64,000 nucleotides of DNA from Bagarius yarrelli (GCA_005784505.1 VCAZ01000037.1:1393856-1457855); one strand, 5' to 3'; positions 11,600 to 24,225 are shown, numbered from the stretch's first letter. The notes: generated from the sequence alone by a model not told the origin. Numbers and translations are program-made.

Positions 11600-12125
11600 T
11601 AAATTTTGGCTATTAATATATGCTGGGATCCTCTTCCACGCCTCCATTATGATATGATATCAAGGAGCTGCTGGATTTTAGACACATAGCACTTTGCCAC
11701 CTTCCGCTTGAGGATGCCCCACAGGTGCTCAATGGGGTTCAGGTCTGGAGACATTCTTGGCCACTTCATCACCTTCACCTTCAGCTTCCTCAGCAAAGCA
11801 GTTGCCATTCTGGCGGTGTGTTTGGGGTCGAAATCATGTTGGAAAATCACACACAGCCCAGTTTTTTAAAGGAGGGCATAATGTTCTGCTTCAGAATGTC
11901 ACAGTACATGCTGGAATCCATGTTTCCTCCAATAAACCGCAGCCCCCGGTACCAGCAGCACTCATGCAGCCTTCAGACCATGATGCTACCACCACCATGC
12001 TTAACTGTAGGCAAAAGACAATGTTTTTGGTCTTCCTCTCCAGGGTGTTGCCCACACATTCTGGACACCATCTGACCCAAACAAGTCTATCTTCTCTCAT
12101 CCGACCATAGGACATGGTTCCAGTA
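11600..12125 (-). pseudogene. Tc1-type transposase relic (DD34E), broken
   Basis: Minus-strand reading gives the C-terminal catalytic part: a second Asp region with DPKHTA, then SPDLNPIEHLWGILKRKV with the catalytic Glu 34 residues on, as in classical Tc1. Further upstream, the SAAGTG region appears only in broken frames, so there are several frameshifts. No terminal repeats were found. It belongs to a different group from the intact element at 53.4-55.0 kb. Confidence 0.85.
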
Positions 12126-13007
12126 ATTCCAAAAGAGCAAAAGAAAAAGGAAATGCGAGAAGTTTTTTTTCTTTATTTTTAAATTTAACAAATGTCTTAT
12201 TAATTAATTAAAGTTTGGGGTTTTTTTGCAGTTTACAGATTGCGAGTTGGTGACACATTATGAGTTTCAGGGAAGTTGTTGAAGCCAACAAGCAATACAG
12301 GCAATCACCTGGGGCCCCCCCGGTCCCATAAAGGGCCCCACAGATGCAGATTTCCCATTGTGAGATGCGACCGCGCCCGTAAAATATTTTAGGCATGACA
12401 CTGTATAAAAACGTGCTACTTTATCCGCATTAAAGTTGTAAAGAAACTTAAAATTCTTTTTCAATTCAAATGCCCCAAAAATGTCCTGTTTACTCTGTGT
12501 TTTAAAGCTTTTTCCCATTAATGTTTGTTTTGGTTTTTTTGTGTTGATTATGCTTTAATTTTAAAATAATAATAAAAAAAAAGGCATATAATAAAAAAGT
12601 AAAGCATTATATTAAATCATTACACTGTTTGTTAAAGGTTTTATTTATTTAGGTATTTTTGGCTACAATTGTTGATTTATTTATTTATTCAAATAATTTC
12701 ATTATATATTTTTTTTCCAACAATGAACTGGGTTTTAAAGGAGATTGGATCAGAAAAAAATTGATTTGTAAAAGGGATTTGATCAGAGAAATCCGATTTT
12801 TAATGGAGAATAGATTTTTAAAAAAAAAACTGATTTTTGATCAGAAAAATCTGATTTCTAAAGGAGATTGGATCAGACAATTAGACATTCCTCTCCGCCC
12901 TCAGAAACCTTGTTCTGTCTGTTTGCATGCAGTGACAACTTGTTTGTCTGATAAAAATCTTTCACAGCCCTCTTCTTCGTTTAGGTGTGAAATGTGTAGA
13001 AATACCA

Positions 13008-13045
<38 letters not shown>

Positions 13046-13535
13046 TGCGCATCTTTGCATGCACCCACAGTCTTTACTAAACCATAATTCTCAGGAGAGT
13101 CTCTCAACTTTCTGTTTAACTTTCTTGGTTTTCTTTGTGTGCGCAGGTGGTGCAGGAACATCCTGATATCTACGAAACCTCCTGCTGAGGAGGATGAGGT
13201 TACACCAGCAGGCGGAGCTCATCATCTATCAGTCAGTCATACTGTTTCAATAATAAGTTGATTTGTCACATCATATAAGGAAGTGTTTTTCTTTGCAAAC
13301 CCCACCTTGGAAGGTTGGGGGTCAGATAGCAGGGTCGGCTATGAGCCACCACCTGCCCTGACGTGTGTTGTGTTGTGGAAAATCTCTTTAATGAAAATAA
13401 TATTTAACTCATGATGGGATATGGAAAGCTAAAATATCTTACATCATCTTTTACAATTAAAACTGTTATTTCTCTTAATATAAACATTTTAAGTGTTAAT
13501 CAGTACCCAGTCCTTCAACATCACCGGATACACAT

Positions 13536-13570
<35 letters not shown>

Positions 13571-14156
13571 TATCATATACATTTATCACTTTATGCAGTT
13601 AAAAAGTTTCATTTGATAAAAACACTGACCGCATCATTAATCCATTAACAATAACTGCAAGATGTGCAGACGTTTTGAGGATCTTAATGATTTTTTAGAA
13701 ATAATTTATTTATCTATGCTCAAATTAAGTTCTAACAAGCTATAAGGTCGAATATTTTGATATTATTATGATAAATATTTCTTTATTTAAAAAAAAACCC
13801 CAGACAAAATAACCAACAGAATTGAACAGGTTGATTTTTAATGACGCCATTGAATAAATTTGCTAAGCGTATGGATTCCATACAGTGTGTTAACAAGACA
13901 ATATATACAAAAAATATACAATTTATACGATACACATTCATAACCAACTTTGTTCCGAATCTGGACCGATGGGTAATTTGCAAACATTTCAAACATCAAG
14001 GCAAACAGAAAAAAAATAAATAAATCACCTCATCACATCATCAACATGACTGATGTTTGATTACACAATAAATTACACTTCTTTTATCTAATTACTGCAT
14101 AGTCACAAGCCACCACTTTGTTATATTTTATATTAAAGTCTCCATATTTGGCACCA
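12126..14156. other. No gene; short repeats
   Basis: Contains a loose tandem repeat of about 27 bases around 12735-12880 (GATCAGAAAAATCTGATTT words), (GT)n at 13012-13041, a weak SINE family-3 piece at 13300-13360 and (CA)n at 13539-13568. A splice-acceptor-like site at 13146 opens only a short frame and was not called. Confidence 0.55.
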
Positions 14157-14540
14157 CATTCTAAGGCTCTAAAATCGCACACTTCTATACTATAGTAGGC
14201 GAGACTGAGTATGCGAGGCGAGGAGTATGTCCAAATCTTTAATAGGTGAAATACAGTACACAAAAAGTTCCCGGATGACCTATTACTTCTGCCTGGATCC
14301 TGAAGTACACATACGATTTACACATTACTACCCTATGAGCCCCAAAAACAATGTTTCCTTGTGGTTAAATTGACTCTTTTGACATGACGTCATATGTCAT
14401 GTGACAATTTCAAGATGGCGGATGTAGAACGTCTAAAATTTATTCATACTACCCGTAACCATAGTATATATAAAATACCATTTTAAAGACTTTTTCTGAT
14501 AGTATGTACTAACTCAAGTGTAGTACTTATTTAAGTATTA
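14157..14540. repeat. Dispersed repeat copy 2
   Basis: Best copy of the family at 2480-2960: GTATGCGAGG, AAAAGTTCCCGGATGACCTA, CCTATGAGCCCC and CAAGATGGCGGA. No coding capacity. Confidence 0.65.
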
Positions 14541-15071
14541 TTTGTAGTACTTATTTAAGTATTATTTTTGAAGGTTTGTATATTGAAAAAGTTTCAAATG
14601 ATGGCAAATTACTTTTAAATATCTTTTATAAATAGCTATTATTAATAAATAACTTTAGATTTATAAAATAAATCAGTATTAAAAATGTCTGTGGTTTTTT
14701 TTTTTCTTTTTTCTTTTGCTGTAGTCTAGACAATCTGGCTGAATGATTCAGACACTTAACTAGACCCAAACTTTATCGCTGACTTTTGGTTCCTCTTATG
14801 GTTTCTTCCTCTCTTTCTACAGATGTTCTTCTAAGGTATAAAAAATATTTTACGAAAACTAGGACTATTGTTTACTCAAACTCTTAATAATCTTCAAGTA
14901 AAGTAAACGAGTTATAAATTTAATAACGCTAATGCTAACTTTGACTTTTATAAATAATAAATACATAAATTATACCTAACATATGGTTAAAATGTAAAAG
15001 ATGCACCTCTTATTTAACGCTTAAACATGGTTTCAGGATGTCTGATAACTAAAACTCTCAATTTAACTAAC

Positions 15072-15766
15072 AATTAGATTAGATTAGATTAGATTAGATT
15101 AGATTAGATTCAACTTTATTGTCATTGTGCAAGGTACATGTACAGAGCCAATGAAATGCAGTTAGCATCTAACCAGAAGTGCATAAGTGGCTTATTTACA
15201 ATAAATATCAGTGTAATAAATAGGGCATGGGGTTGATAATTACAGAGGTGGGGGTAAATAATGTACAGAGGTATACGGATAGAATATAGAGGTGTAACAA
15301 TAGATAGTTATAGATTGTGCAAAGATGCATAATGATAGGTAGTGCAAAGTATAGAAGTGGCAGTGCAGAAGTAATTAAAATACTGTATATCAGCTGTTCA
15401 GTGCAGAAACAGCCACAGGAAAGAAGCTGTTTCTCAGTCTGTTTGTGCAGCTCTGAGGCATCGGTAGCGTCTGCCTGATGGGAGAAGAGTGATTCCGTGG
15501 TTGGGGTGAGGGGGATCTTTGATTATGCCTCTCGCCCTTTGCAGGCAGCGTTTTTTGTGTATGTTGTCCAGGGTGGGTAGCTGAGTGCCGATGATTCGTT
15601 GGGCGGTTTTCACCACCCTCTGAAGGGCTGTGCGGTCTGAAGCAGTGCAGCTGCTGTACCATACTGAGATGCAGTTTGTGAGGATGCTCTCGATGGTACT
15701 GCGGTAAAAGTTCTTCAGTATCCTGTTGCCGAGATGGGACTTTTTAAGTCTCCTCAGAAAATATAA
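15072..15766 (-). mobile_element. L2-like LINE, 5'-truncated copy 1
   Basis: On the minus strand it encodes the end of a reverse-transcriptase ORF (RRLKKS..., STIESILTNCISVWY, ALQRVVKTAQRIIG, LPSGRRYRC, FPVAVSALNS stop), then a non-coding 3' UTR. It ends in (ATTAG)n, on plus 15072-15112, a short tandem tail typical of L2/CR1-type LINEs. The 5' part, including the polymerase core, is missing. It is in opposite orientation to, and highly similar to, 41400-42776. Confidence 0.88.
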
Positions 15767-15835
15767 TATTAGTCACAATAAGCGTCCATTTTTTCACATT
15801 ATTTTGTGTAATCAAAGTAAAGTTTTACTAAATTT

Positions 15836-15913
15836 ACAGTGGTGGAGCTGGGAAATCAACCCACAGTCTTCTGGTTCGTAGTCCAACACCTTAACCATGA
15901 GCCAAGTAGCTTG
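15836..15913 (-). repeat. SINE family 1 fragment
   Basis: Reverse B-box region plus 'AACACCTTAACCATGAGCCA' (reverse A-box). It abuts the left side of an unlabelled AT-rich stretch. Confidence 0.65.
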
Positions 15914-16699
15914 CAAAGTAGTTCCCAGAATTATGACTACAATTATGCCGACGTAAAAAACTCCCGAAAAAGACGCATTCTGTTAAACTTAATTAAACAA
16001 GAAGAAGAAAAAGAAGAAAAGGTCAACATATCAACAATGATACAGTTTAGTTGAACGAAATTGTTTTTATTCTATGGATTGTCCACAGTGTCCCCCCATG
16101 CTGTTATAACAACAATAATGAATAATAAAAACAACAATAAAATATTAAAACGAGCTCATTACCTGATCAGTTATCAGTCAGTAATTAAACCAAATAAATT
16201 CCAGATTTACAAATTATCAGGACTGCCGGGTGTGTTGCCCTGCTGGGCCACTGTGGGGCAATGGTGAGTCTTTCTTCATATATGTTTTAGTCCATGTGCT
16301 TTATGTTTGTTTATGTCTTGTTATGTGATTCCCCTGTCCATGTGTCATTTTTACCCCTGTGTTTCAGTCTGTCATTGTCTTTCTTTGTTGTGTGTTACAC
16401 TCGGTTTCTTTGTAAGATTATGGTTTCAGGCCAAGTTTATGTCCTTTTAACGTCAGGTCAGGTTATTAGGAAAAATCACTTTACCGCATTTGGGGTAATA
16501 AATAAATAAATAAATGCAAATATTAACTGTATTAATATTAATTTTACATACTATTAATAATGTTGTGTTTATAGATTTCTATATACACAGTGGAGAGTAT
16601 AATAGAAATAAAATTTTTTTTTAATTATTTAACATTGTAATACGTATATAAAATTTCAGTATTCCCCCCCCCCCAGACTTAAATTAATTTCTTTACACC
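15914..16699. other. No gene; repeat piece at 16285-16400
   Basis: AT-rich. The 16285-16400 piece (TTTGTTTATGTCTTGTTATGTG) resembles the A/C-rich repeat at 48290-48720 in reverse. A run of ten C lies at about 16664. Confidence 0.4.
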
Positions 16700-17381
16700 A
16701 ATTTTACACAAGGTTTACACCAGGCTTGTACTGGGTTTACACCGGGTTTACACCAGGTTTAGACCGGGTTTATACTGGGATTACACCTGGTTTACATTGG
16801 GTTTACACTAGCTTTACATTGGGTTTACACTGGGTGGTTTTACACCAGTTTTCCACCTGGTTTTACACTGGATTTATACTGGGTTTCCACTGGGTTTACA
16901 CCGGGTTTTACACTGGGTTTATACCGGTTTTCCACTGGGTTTACACTGGATTTATACTGGGTTTCCACTGGATTTACACTGGGTTTACACCGGGTTTACA
17001 CTGGGTTTACACTGGGTTTACACTGGGTTTACACCGGGTTTACACTGGGTTTACACCGGGTTTACCCCAGGTTTACACCGGGTTTATACTTTGATTACAC
17101 CTGGTTTACTTTGGGTTTACACTAGCTTTACATTGGGTTTACACTGGGTTTACACCGGTTTTCCACCTGGTTTACACTGGATTTACACTGGATTTATACT
17201 GGGTTTCCACTTGGTTTACACTGGATTTATACTGGGTTTCCACTGGATTTACACTGGATTTATACTGGGTCCCCACTTGGTTTACACCAAGTTTACCACT
17301 TGGTTTACACACTGGATTTACACTGGATTTACACTGGATTTATACTGGGTTTCCACTTGGTTTACATTGGGGTTTGTGTAA
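16700..17381 (+). repeat. 11-base minisatellite (GGGTTTACACT)n
   Basis: About 60 variant copies; the main variants swap CACT, CACC, TACT or CCACT. Because 11 is not a multiple of 3 and the unit lacks plus-strand stops, long open frames reading YTGFTPGLHWV occur. These are repeat artefacts, not a gene. Confidence 0.95.
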
Positions 17382-17443
17382 TTTACTGAGGTGGATTTCA
17401 TTTCCAGCATGGTGGAAGAACTTTCTAAGAATTGGTTGCGCAG

Positions 17444-18180
17444 GTTTGTTATTCATTTTTGTTCTTAGCACAGAGGTGTTGGCTTATAAATGACTGGTTG
17501 GGCTTCGAAGTATTAGTGTTAAGGGGATTTCACAATCAAATGTCACTGTGTGTGTGTGTGTGTGTGTGCGTGTGTGTGCATGAGTGAGTGCGTGTAGTAC
17601 ATTTGCATGTACAGAAAAGTGGTGTGCAGAAAAATTACCACTAATACTAAATGTAAAATCCTTTTTTTTCATTACTGTAAATATTCTTCGCCAAAAGACA
17701 GTTTGATAGCTTTTATGACCTTTAACCTCCTTCCATTTGTGTTTGAACCTTTAACGCAAAACTTCGCTTGGAAGGTCAATAAAATGTTTTATTTCGCCAC
17801 CCAGTCTAGAAGGGGGCCCCTTATTTTACCTTCCTAGTCAATATTTAGCATGAAAATGTATGTTCAGGTACTTTTTTGTTAACTAACTAGCATTCAGTGA
17901 CCATAAATAGCAATGCTAGCTTGATTTCTTTGCTAATGCCTGACTAGCATTAAGCCTTTGTCTAGCATTGATAGAAGTATTTATGAGCCGCTGGCATTTT
18001 TTTGCCCTATAGAAGAATATGAGGTTGGACCTCCTACCACACCCATTTTACGGTGTTAAGTACTAATAAGACAAATCTCTGGCAGCCCCCAAAGTGCATG
18101 GACGCTTAGTATTGTACTGGCGGCACACCTGATGGTTTAACCAATTTAAATTCAAAGGCACAATCCGGTTAATGTAAATT
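17444..18180. other. No gene; (GT)n run at 17547-17577
   Basis: Unique-looking AT-rich DNA with one GT microsatellite. Nothing coding was recognised. Confidence 0.5.
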
Positions 18181-18960
18181 ACAGACTGAAAAAATAAAGC
18201 ATGGTGGTGGGTGCATCATGTTGACAACCTAATAGTGCAAGTTGATTGTTGGAAGATTTGGATTTGGTAGCAGTTGTAGTGGGATGCATGAACTGTGGTT
18301 CTCCCATCCTGGTTTCTGAATGTTGTTTAATTTTTTGGTCGAAAAACCCCTGGTTTTTTTGTTGTTGTAATAACTGCACAGTGATTGGTAGTAGAATTTG
18401 TTGTAGGATTTATTTAGTAGTTTTGTTGTTGTTGTCCTTTGAGATTTTGATGTGCTAGTCAGGACCGCAGCGTTGTTATTTAGGAACTGTTAAAAAAAAA
18501 TAACACATAGAAATAAATAAGTGACTTTCTTTGTTTTTCCCATTACTATCGAATCCCAATTAATTTCTATTTTAAATTCAGATACTACAAAATGCACGCG
18601 AGTGGTTGAAACTATAATCCTGATCAGAGTAAAGCATGCTGGTGGCGGCATCATGTTGACAACCAATTAGCATAAGAGTGTAAGTTGGTTGTTGGAAGAT
18701 TGTAGGATTTGGTAGCAGTTGGAATAGGATGAACACGCTGATGTTTTTCTTTATAGTAAAATTCATGATGGAGGTCTCATTATGTTGACACTTTATCTTT
18801 TTTTTTATTATTTTTTTCTCACTTTTTATGTTAAAACCTGTCATTTGTTGTTGTTTCCTTCTCAGCTTATCTGTTTCTTTGTTAGTCAGAACCACCAGGC
18901 AACTGCTAAATCCAAATATACAGCTAAATAAGTGTTAACTTTTTTTGTTTTTCAGGTACC
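18181..18960 (+). repeat. Diverged tandem duplication carrying Tc1 relic
   Basis: Blocks at 18181-18290 and 18620-18735 are direct copies (AAGCATGGTGGTGG...GCATCATGTTGACAACC; TTGGAAGATT...GGATTTGGTAGCAGTTG). The right flanks (18430-18530 and 18840-18950) also match. The AAGCATGG-GGTGG-CATCATG core resembles the HGGGSIM region of Tc1 transposases. Both copies are dead. Confidence 0.6.
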
Positions 18961-18984
18961 ACAAGATTGAAGTTCGTCAGTAAT

Positions 18985-19455
18985 TAAGCAAAGTTTTTAC
19001 CTCATACAGCTTTCAGGCACTTTGCTTGGTCGATGACCCTTGCCTGAAACATCCTGTTTCAGTAACATCTTTGTATAGATTTCACTTCCTCTTTTTTAAA
19101 GTAAAGGCGTGTGATATTTGTTGGTTAACTGTCCTCCTGAAACCACAAATCAAGAAAAGTATTTATTTAATTTAAAAAAAAGTAAAAAATACTTTTATTA
19201 GTATTCTAGTCAATTATAGTTTATAGTTATTATAGTTATACTATAGAGTTTTACTATATATTATAGAGTTTTTTACTTTTTTTTTTTATAACATTTTTCC
19301 ACAAGAACAATAGGTATTCACGATTAACATTATTTTTTATCAAATTATATAAACCAAACAAAATGACATCATTTCACAAGTGCAGACCCCAGTGACTCGA
19401 TGTATAGAAAAATAGCATAGGAAATAGATTTTCTTTAAAAAAAAATAAAAAATAA

Positions 19456-19458
<3 letters not shown>
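18985..19458. other. No gene seen
   Basis: AT-rich DNA between the duplication and the (AT)n array. No ORF, RNA gene or clear repeat. Confidence 0.5.
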
Positions 19459-19534
<76 letters not shown>

Positions 19535-19877
19535 CTATACGCTATTAAGACTACCGGAGTTGGTTTTTTTTTAAGGGAAATTCGACATCTGCATCTGAAA
19601 AGTGATGTACCGAAAGGAAGAGAAGTCTATTTAAACTATAGCATAACAATAGACAGAGATCGGACACTGGGGAAATTGTAAATATTTATTTTTACTCGTA
19701 TGACGGACCACAGACATACAATTAGCCAAAAAAAAATACACTAAATTACGAATTAGCTGTGCAGAGTTACTAAGTTGTAAGTAGACTTGATGGTTATAGT
19801 ATTATTAGCGAACTGAGGTAACAATTTATGCCTTCTTGTATGATTATGTTTTTACAGGGTTTAAAAAAAATATATTG

Positions 19878-19934
<57 letters not shown>

Positions 19935-20038
19935 TCTTCTCATTTCAACTATTCCCTACATCCTCTTCACCTCTTCACTTAAACACACTAACTTCATGTC
20001 CCTTGTTTAAGCTAAGCTATATATATATATATATATAG

Positions 20039-20073
<35 letters not shown>
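19459..20073. repeat. Three (AT)n arrays
   Basis: (AT)n at about 19459-19532, 19880-19932 and 20020-20073, separated by AT-rich spacers. Each can fold on itself. Confidence 0.9.
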
Positions 20074-20075
<2 letters not shown>

Positions 20076-20344
20076 CAAGCTAGCTGCTCTTCTCTCTTAT
20101 TTGCAACTTATACACATCACATTGCTTCTGATTATTCACATCATCATCCTCACCGATTTGATACTTACAAAAATAAAAAAAAAAAAAAATAGAATAAATT
20201 TTCGTATGCGTTTTTATTTTGTATTTGTTAAACTGAAGACAAAATTTTCCAATTATTTTCAATGGGATTCCACTTATTTCAGTTTGTCAGTGTGATACTA
20301 CAGTTGCTTACACACACACTGTAACTGCATAATTCCTGCTAACT

Positions 20345-20700
20345 GTTTTTCACAGGATGGGGATGGGTTCTCTGTTGAGTCTGGTTTCTCTTAAGGTTTC
20401 TTCCTATTCCATCTCAGGGAATTTTTTCTTGCCATTGTTCTTCTCAACTTGCTCAGCATGGACAAACTAATTTCTGATTCATTTACATTCATTAAAATTG
20501 AATTGAATTGAATTGAATTGAATTGAATTGAATTGAACTGAATTGAACTGAAATGAACTGAATTGAATTGAACTGAACTGCACTGAATTAAATCGAATCG
20601 AATCGAATCGAATCGAATTGATACTTAGCGATACTGGAGCCATAAACCAATTGAGACTGGCACACACACACACACACACACACAGCACTGGAGAAGTGCT
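20345..20700. repeat. Dispersed repeat end with (GAATT)n tail and (CA)n
   Basis: 20360-20460 (GAGTCTGGTTTCTCTTAAGG, TCTCAGGGAATTTTTTCTTGCCA) matches 38510-38600 and, in reverse, 38215-38400. It is followed by (GAATT)n grading to (GAATC)n at 20494-20622 and (CA)n at 20661-20684. Confidence 0.75.
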
Positions 20701-21344
20701 CGCTGGGCATGATAACCAGCATACAATAGGCTACATCAGTGATGGCGGTTGCTTGTATGGTGATGCAGAAAAAAGTGCTCCTAATGCTTGCTACAGATGC
20801 GAAAAATGTAAAAAAAATAATAAAACCTGATTCAATTTTTTATTATGACGGACTAAAGCTTCAAACTGGGCTTAATTTTTTTACACAAAATCTAGTAGGA
20901 AGCCTGCACAGATATCTGTAAGTTATTATAAAAAACAAAACAAAATCACAAATGGATGTGATGGTCAGGTGTCCCAATCCTTTTGTCCTATACTGAAGTG
21001 TATGTACAGTGTGTTCAGTGTGTTCATGTCTTCCTAAGTATCCTTATCTTACGAATACTGGTTAGTTGCCATTGCTGAAGCAGTAGGTGATGTACAGCAG
21101 ATGGTACGGTACTGGTATTGAGGTATTTCGCAGTCATTTCCTGTCGGGTTTTATCTCCACCCGGCACATTGCTGAGAAAGTGACTCATGCTTTAGTTTTC
21201 AGTCGTTTTAATCCTCTGTAATGCTTTTGTTCATTTTTACACAATCGACTACAGGTCACATGACTATTACACATGATTACAGGTTAAACTGATCAAGCAG
21301 AAGAAAGTTTAGTTTACAGGTGAAAATTTTAGAAAGATATATGC

Positions 21345-21346
21345 AT

Positions 21347-21385
<39 letters not shown>

Positions 21386-21600
21386 AAGATAGATAGATAG
21401 ATAGACACACAGGCAGACAGATATACGGATAGATAAATAGATCAATAGATAGATAGATATTGTGAAATGTTGCAATGAAACCTGTAGAATGTTTTAAAGT
21501 TGTGTTTTTGGAGAATTTCCGAATTTTTTCCATTCGCTTGTTGCCCCTGTCCCAGCTCTTTTGGAATGTGTTACAGAAAGGAAATAGTAAGAAAGAGTAT

Positions 21601-21698
<98 letters not shown>

Positions 21699-21708
21699 GT
21701 CTATCTAC
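21345..21708. repeat. Inverted tetranucleotide arrays GACA/GATA and CTAT/CTGT
   Basis: (ACAG)n-(ATAG)n at 21350-21460 faces (CTAT)n-(CTGT)n at 21599-21708 across a spacer of about 140 bases. The two arrays are complementary. Confidence 0.9.
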
Positions 21709-21712
21709 GGGA

Positions 21713-21885
21713 AGTGGTGGCTCATGGTTAAGGTGTTGGACTACCAACCCAAAGATTGTGGGTTTGATTCCAAGCTCCACCAGACCACAACTGTTGGGCC
21801 CCTGAGCAAGGCTTATAACCCCAATTGCTCAGTTGTATAAAAGTAAGTTGATCTGGATAAGGACGTCTACCAAATCATGTAAAAT
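21713..21885 (+). repeat. tRNA-derived SINE, family 1, near full length
   Basis: Head GGGAAGTGGTGGCTCATGGT with A-box, B-box GGGTTTGATTCC, then 'GGGCCCCTGAGCAAGG' and tail 'GGATAAGGACGTCTACCAAA'. It starts directly after the CTAT array. Other copies: 3371, 5906, 24038, 30327, 32795, 39510, 45637, 48182, 49780, 55541 and 61448. Confidence 0.88.
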
Positions 21886-21959
21886 ACTGGATTTATTCAC
21901 GTTTTTCAACATTTTCACAAACTTTATTGGAATTGCCGTTTGTACCACATTTAAATACT

Positions 21960-22095
21960 GTAAGTACGTACTCCCAGGCCGTTAAAAAAGTACATTCTAT
22001 ATAGTATGGTTACAGGCAGTATCAATAAAATTCGGACATAAGACATTCGCCATGTTGATATTGACACGTGACATACGACGACAGGGCAGCACGAA
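21960..22095. repeat. Dispersed repeat copy 3 (partial)
   Basis: Short, weak relative of 14157-14540 (GTACATTCTATATAGTATGG, CGCCATGTTG-ATT). Confidence 0.4.
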
Positions 22096-22149
22096 TTTAA
22101 ACTTAAAGTTAAATGTTTCACTTAAATAATGTTAATTAACATTAATTAA

Positions 22150-22490
22150 CAGCGGCGTTGTGGTTAGCACTGTTGACTCACAGCAAAAAGGTCTGGGTTT
22201 GATTTCCAAACAGGGGCCTTTCAGTGTAAAGTTTGCATGTTCTCCCCCTGGGTTCTTGCATGGGTTTACTTCGGGGACTCTGGTTTCCTCCTACAGTCCA
22301 AAAACATGTATGTTAGATTGATTGGTGATTCTAAATTGCCCATAGAAGTGAGTGTGTAAAGGACTGGCGACCTGTCCAGGGTGTCCCCCTCCTGCCTTTT
22401 ACCCTTTCATATCCTACCCTTTTCATAAAATCCAGTAGATCCCTGTGCCCTCGAATTAGGGAATAAGCCGGTAAAGAAAAAGAATGAGTG
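22150..22490 (+). repeat. tRNA-derived SINE, family 2, near full length
   Basis: Head GGCGTTGTGGTTAGCACTGT, B-box-like GGTTTGATTTCC, body CAGTCCAAAAACATG and GGCGACCTGTCCAGGGTGTC. It ends near AATAAGCCGGTAAAGAAAAAG. Confidence 0.85.
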
Positions 22491-22499
22491 CAATTCTAG

Positions 22500-24030
22500 T
22501 ATAAGGAACAATGTTTTTACTTAAAGTACTTGAAAAGTGCCACATCAACTCTTCTGCATATGACGAGTCGTAATAGAGGCAAAACTTCTTCTTCTTGTTT
22601 TCTGTTTCTCACTTAGTAAAAGTGCTGAGGAAAGAAGAAGCATCGTCTCACAGTTGGGGACAGCATCACTGTAACTAACTGACAGCTTGTTACTGAGTTG
22701 GAAACGTGTGATGGTTATCAGTAGCACTAAGACTTCTATAACGCCATTCTTTTGTTATACAGGAGGTTATCTCATTTCACTCCACATCTGTTTCTGATTT
22801 TTCTTCTGGTTTATTCTTCTCACCATCACAGATTATTTTCCTACAATCATGTAAATTTAGGCATTGTTTATTCAACCGAGAAGAAAAAAGGATGTCAGGT
22901 GCTGTCAGGGCTTCATGGTTTTCTTCACTTCGCAAAATAACAGGAAATAGAACTGATTAAAGAGCTGATTATTTATATCGGCTGTTTGAAATAATCAAGT
23001 TGTCTCTCTCTCACACACTCACTCTTTCTTAATCATTCTCTCTATCTCTCTCTTTTTTTTTCTCTCTCACACACACACAGACACACACACTCATACACTC
23101 TCACACTCTCTTTCTGACTTCTCTTTCCCTAGCGACTCTCTCTCACTCTCTCTCTCTCGCTCTCTCTCTCACACACACACATACACACACTCATTCTGTA
23201 TCGCTGTCTTCTCTCTAGCCCCCCGCCTTTCTCTCTCAAACTCACTCTCCCTGTCTCACTCTCTCTCCCTGGCTCACTCTCTGTCTAACTCACTCACTCA
23301 CTCACTCACTCTCTCTCTTTCTCCTCCTCTCTCATCATTTTCTCTCTTTGCAGTTTATATGCTTTTAATGAAACACACACAAAACATCTTATCTCATCTT
23401 TTTAAATCCAAAAAAGGTTACAACATCTTTAAAACTAAAAATAAAATAAAATAAAATAAAGAATGGAGGCATTTAAAAAAACTGTACAAACTTAAAAAAA
23501 AAATAGAAGTTGAAATAAAGACGAAAATGTAAAAAAAATAAGCTCATGAAAAATAAGTCAAAAAGCTGCAATTACTAGAAAGGTAAATGAATGTCTTTTT
23601 AAACCTTCTTTGAAATTTTAGTTTGTATTTTTTAATAAGCTTTAACTTTATATTTAAAACGTGGACTAAAATGATCTAGTTTGGGAATCTGCAGTGTTAC
23701 CTGTAATAATTATAATATAATAACCTGTTATAATAACTAGTTATGTGTAAATTAGGGGTTTTACATCTCCTTTTTTAAAACCAAAAAAAAAAAAAAAAAC
23801 CATTATATATTTTATTTATATACAGTATTATATAATATATTTATATTGTATATATATTTATATATTTATTTATTTATAGTATATTTTTATCCTATTTCGG
23901 TATAAATAAGATTGCTTGTTAATGTGATGCTGCCACCATCATGTTTTACTAAAGTACAGTATAAGATGTTCCTCGAAGTTGATTCTATTTCAGGTTGTAA
24001 TGCTATGAAACACTTACATATGTCAGGTGT
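22500..24030. other. No gene; CT-rich block and Tc1 trace
   Basis: A CT/CA-rich simple-sequence block spans about 22998-23335. A short minus-strand Tc1-like trace (GATGCTGCCACCATCATG) lies at 23925-23945. The rest is AT-rich with an (AAATA)n run near 23435. Confidence 0.6.
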
Positions 24031-24037
24031 CCCAAAA

Positions 24038-24225
24038 TTTACATTTACATTTGCCCTTATCCAGAGTGACTTACAATATCCCCCTTGTTATACAACTGAG
24101 CAATTGGGGGTTAAGGGCCTTGCTCAGGGGCTCAACAGTGGTGGCTTGGTGGAGCTGGGAATCGAACCCACAACCTTCTGGTTGGTAATCCAACACCTTA
24201 ACCATGAGCCACCACTTCCCAAAAT
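24038..24225 (-). repeat. tRNA-derived SINE, family 1
   Basis: Complete reverse copy: TTGCCCTTATCCAGAGTGAC, the centre GGGCCTTGCTCAGGGGC, reverse B-box GGGAATCGAACCC and reverse A-box to CCACTTCCC. Confidence 0.88.

Noticed and set aside
13147..13260. Acceptor-like site followed by a short open frame
   Set aside because: No partner exon with matching phase; part of the stretch resembles repeats.
16726..17381. 122- and 96-codon open frames
   Set aside because: Made only of the 11-base minisatellite.
17408..18984. Two splice-like exons (MVEELSKNWLR / YHKIEVRQ stop)
   Set aside because: Sites fit, but the peptide is 20 residues with no known relative and the second lies at the edge of a transposon duplication.
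21713..21800. tRNA gene call from A and B boxes
   Set aside because: The boxes belong to SINE heads; no cloverleaf can be completed in any of the copies checked.
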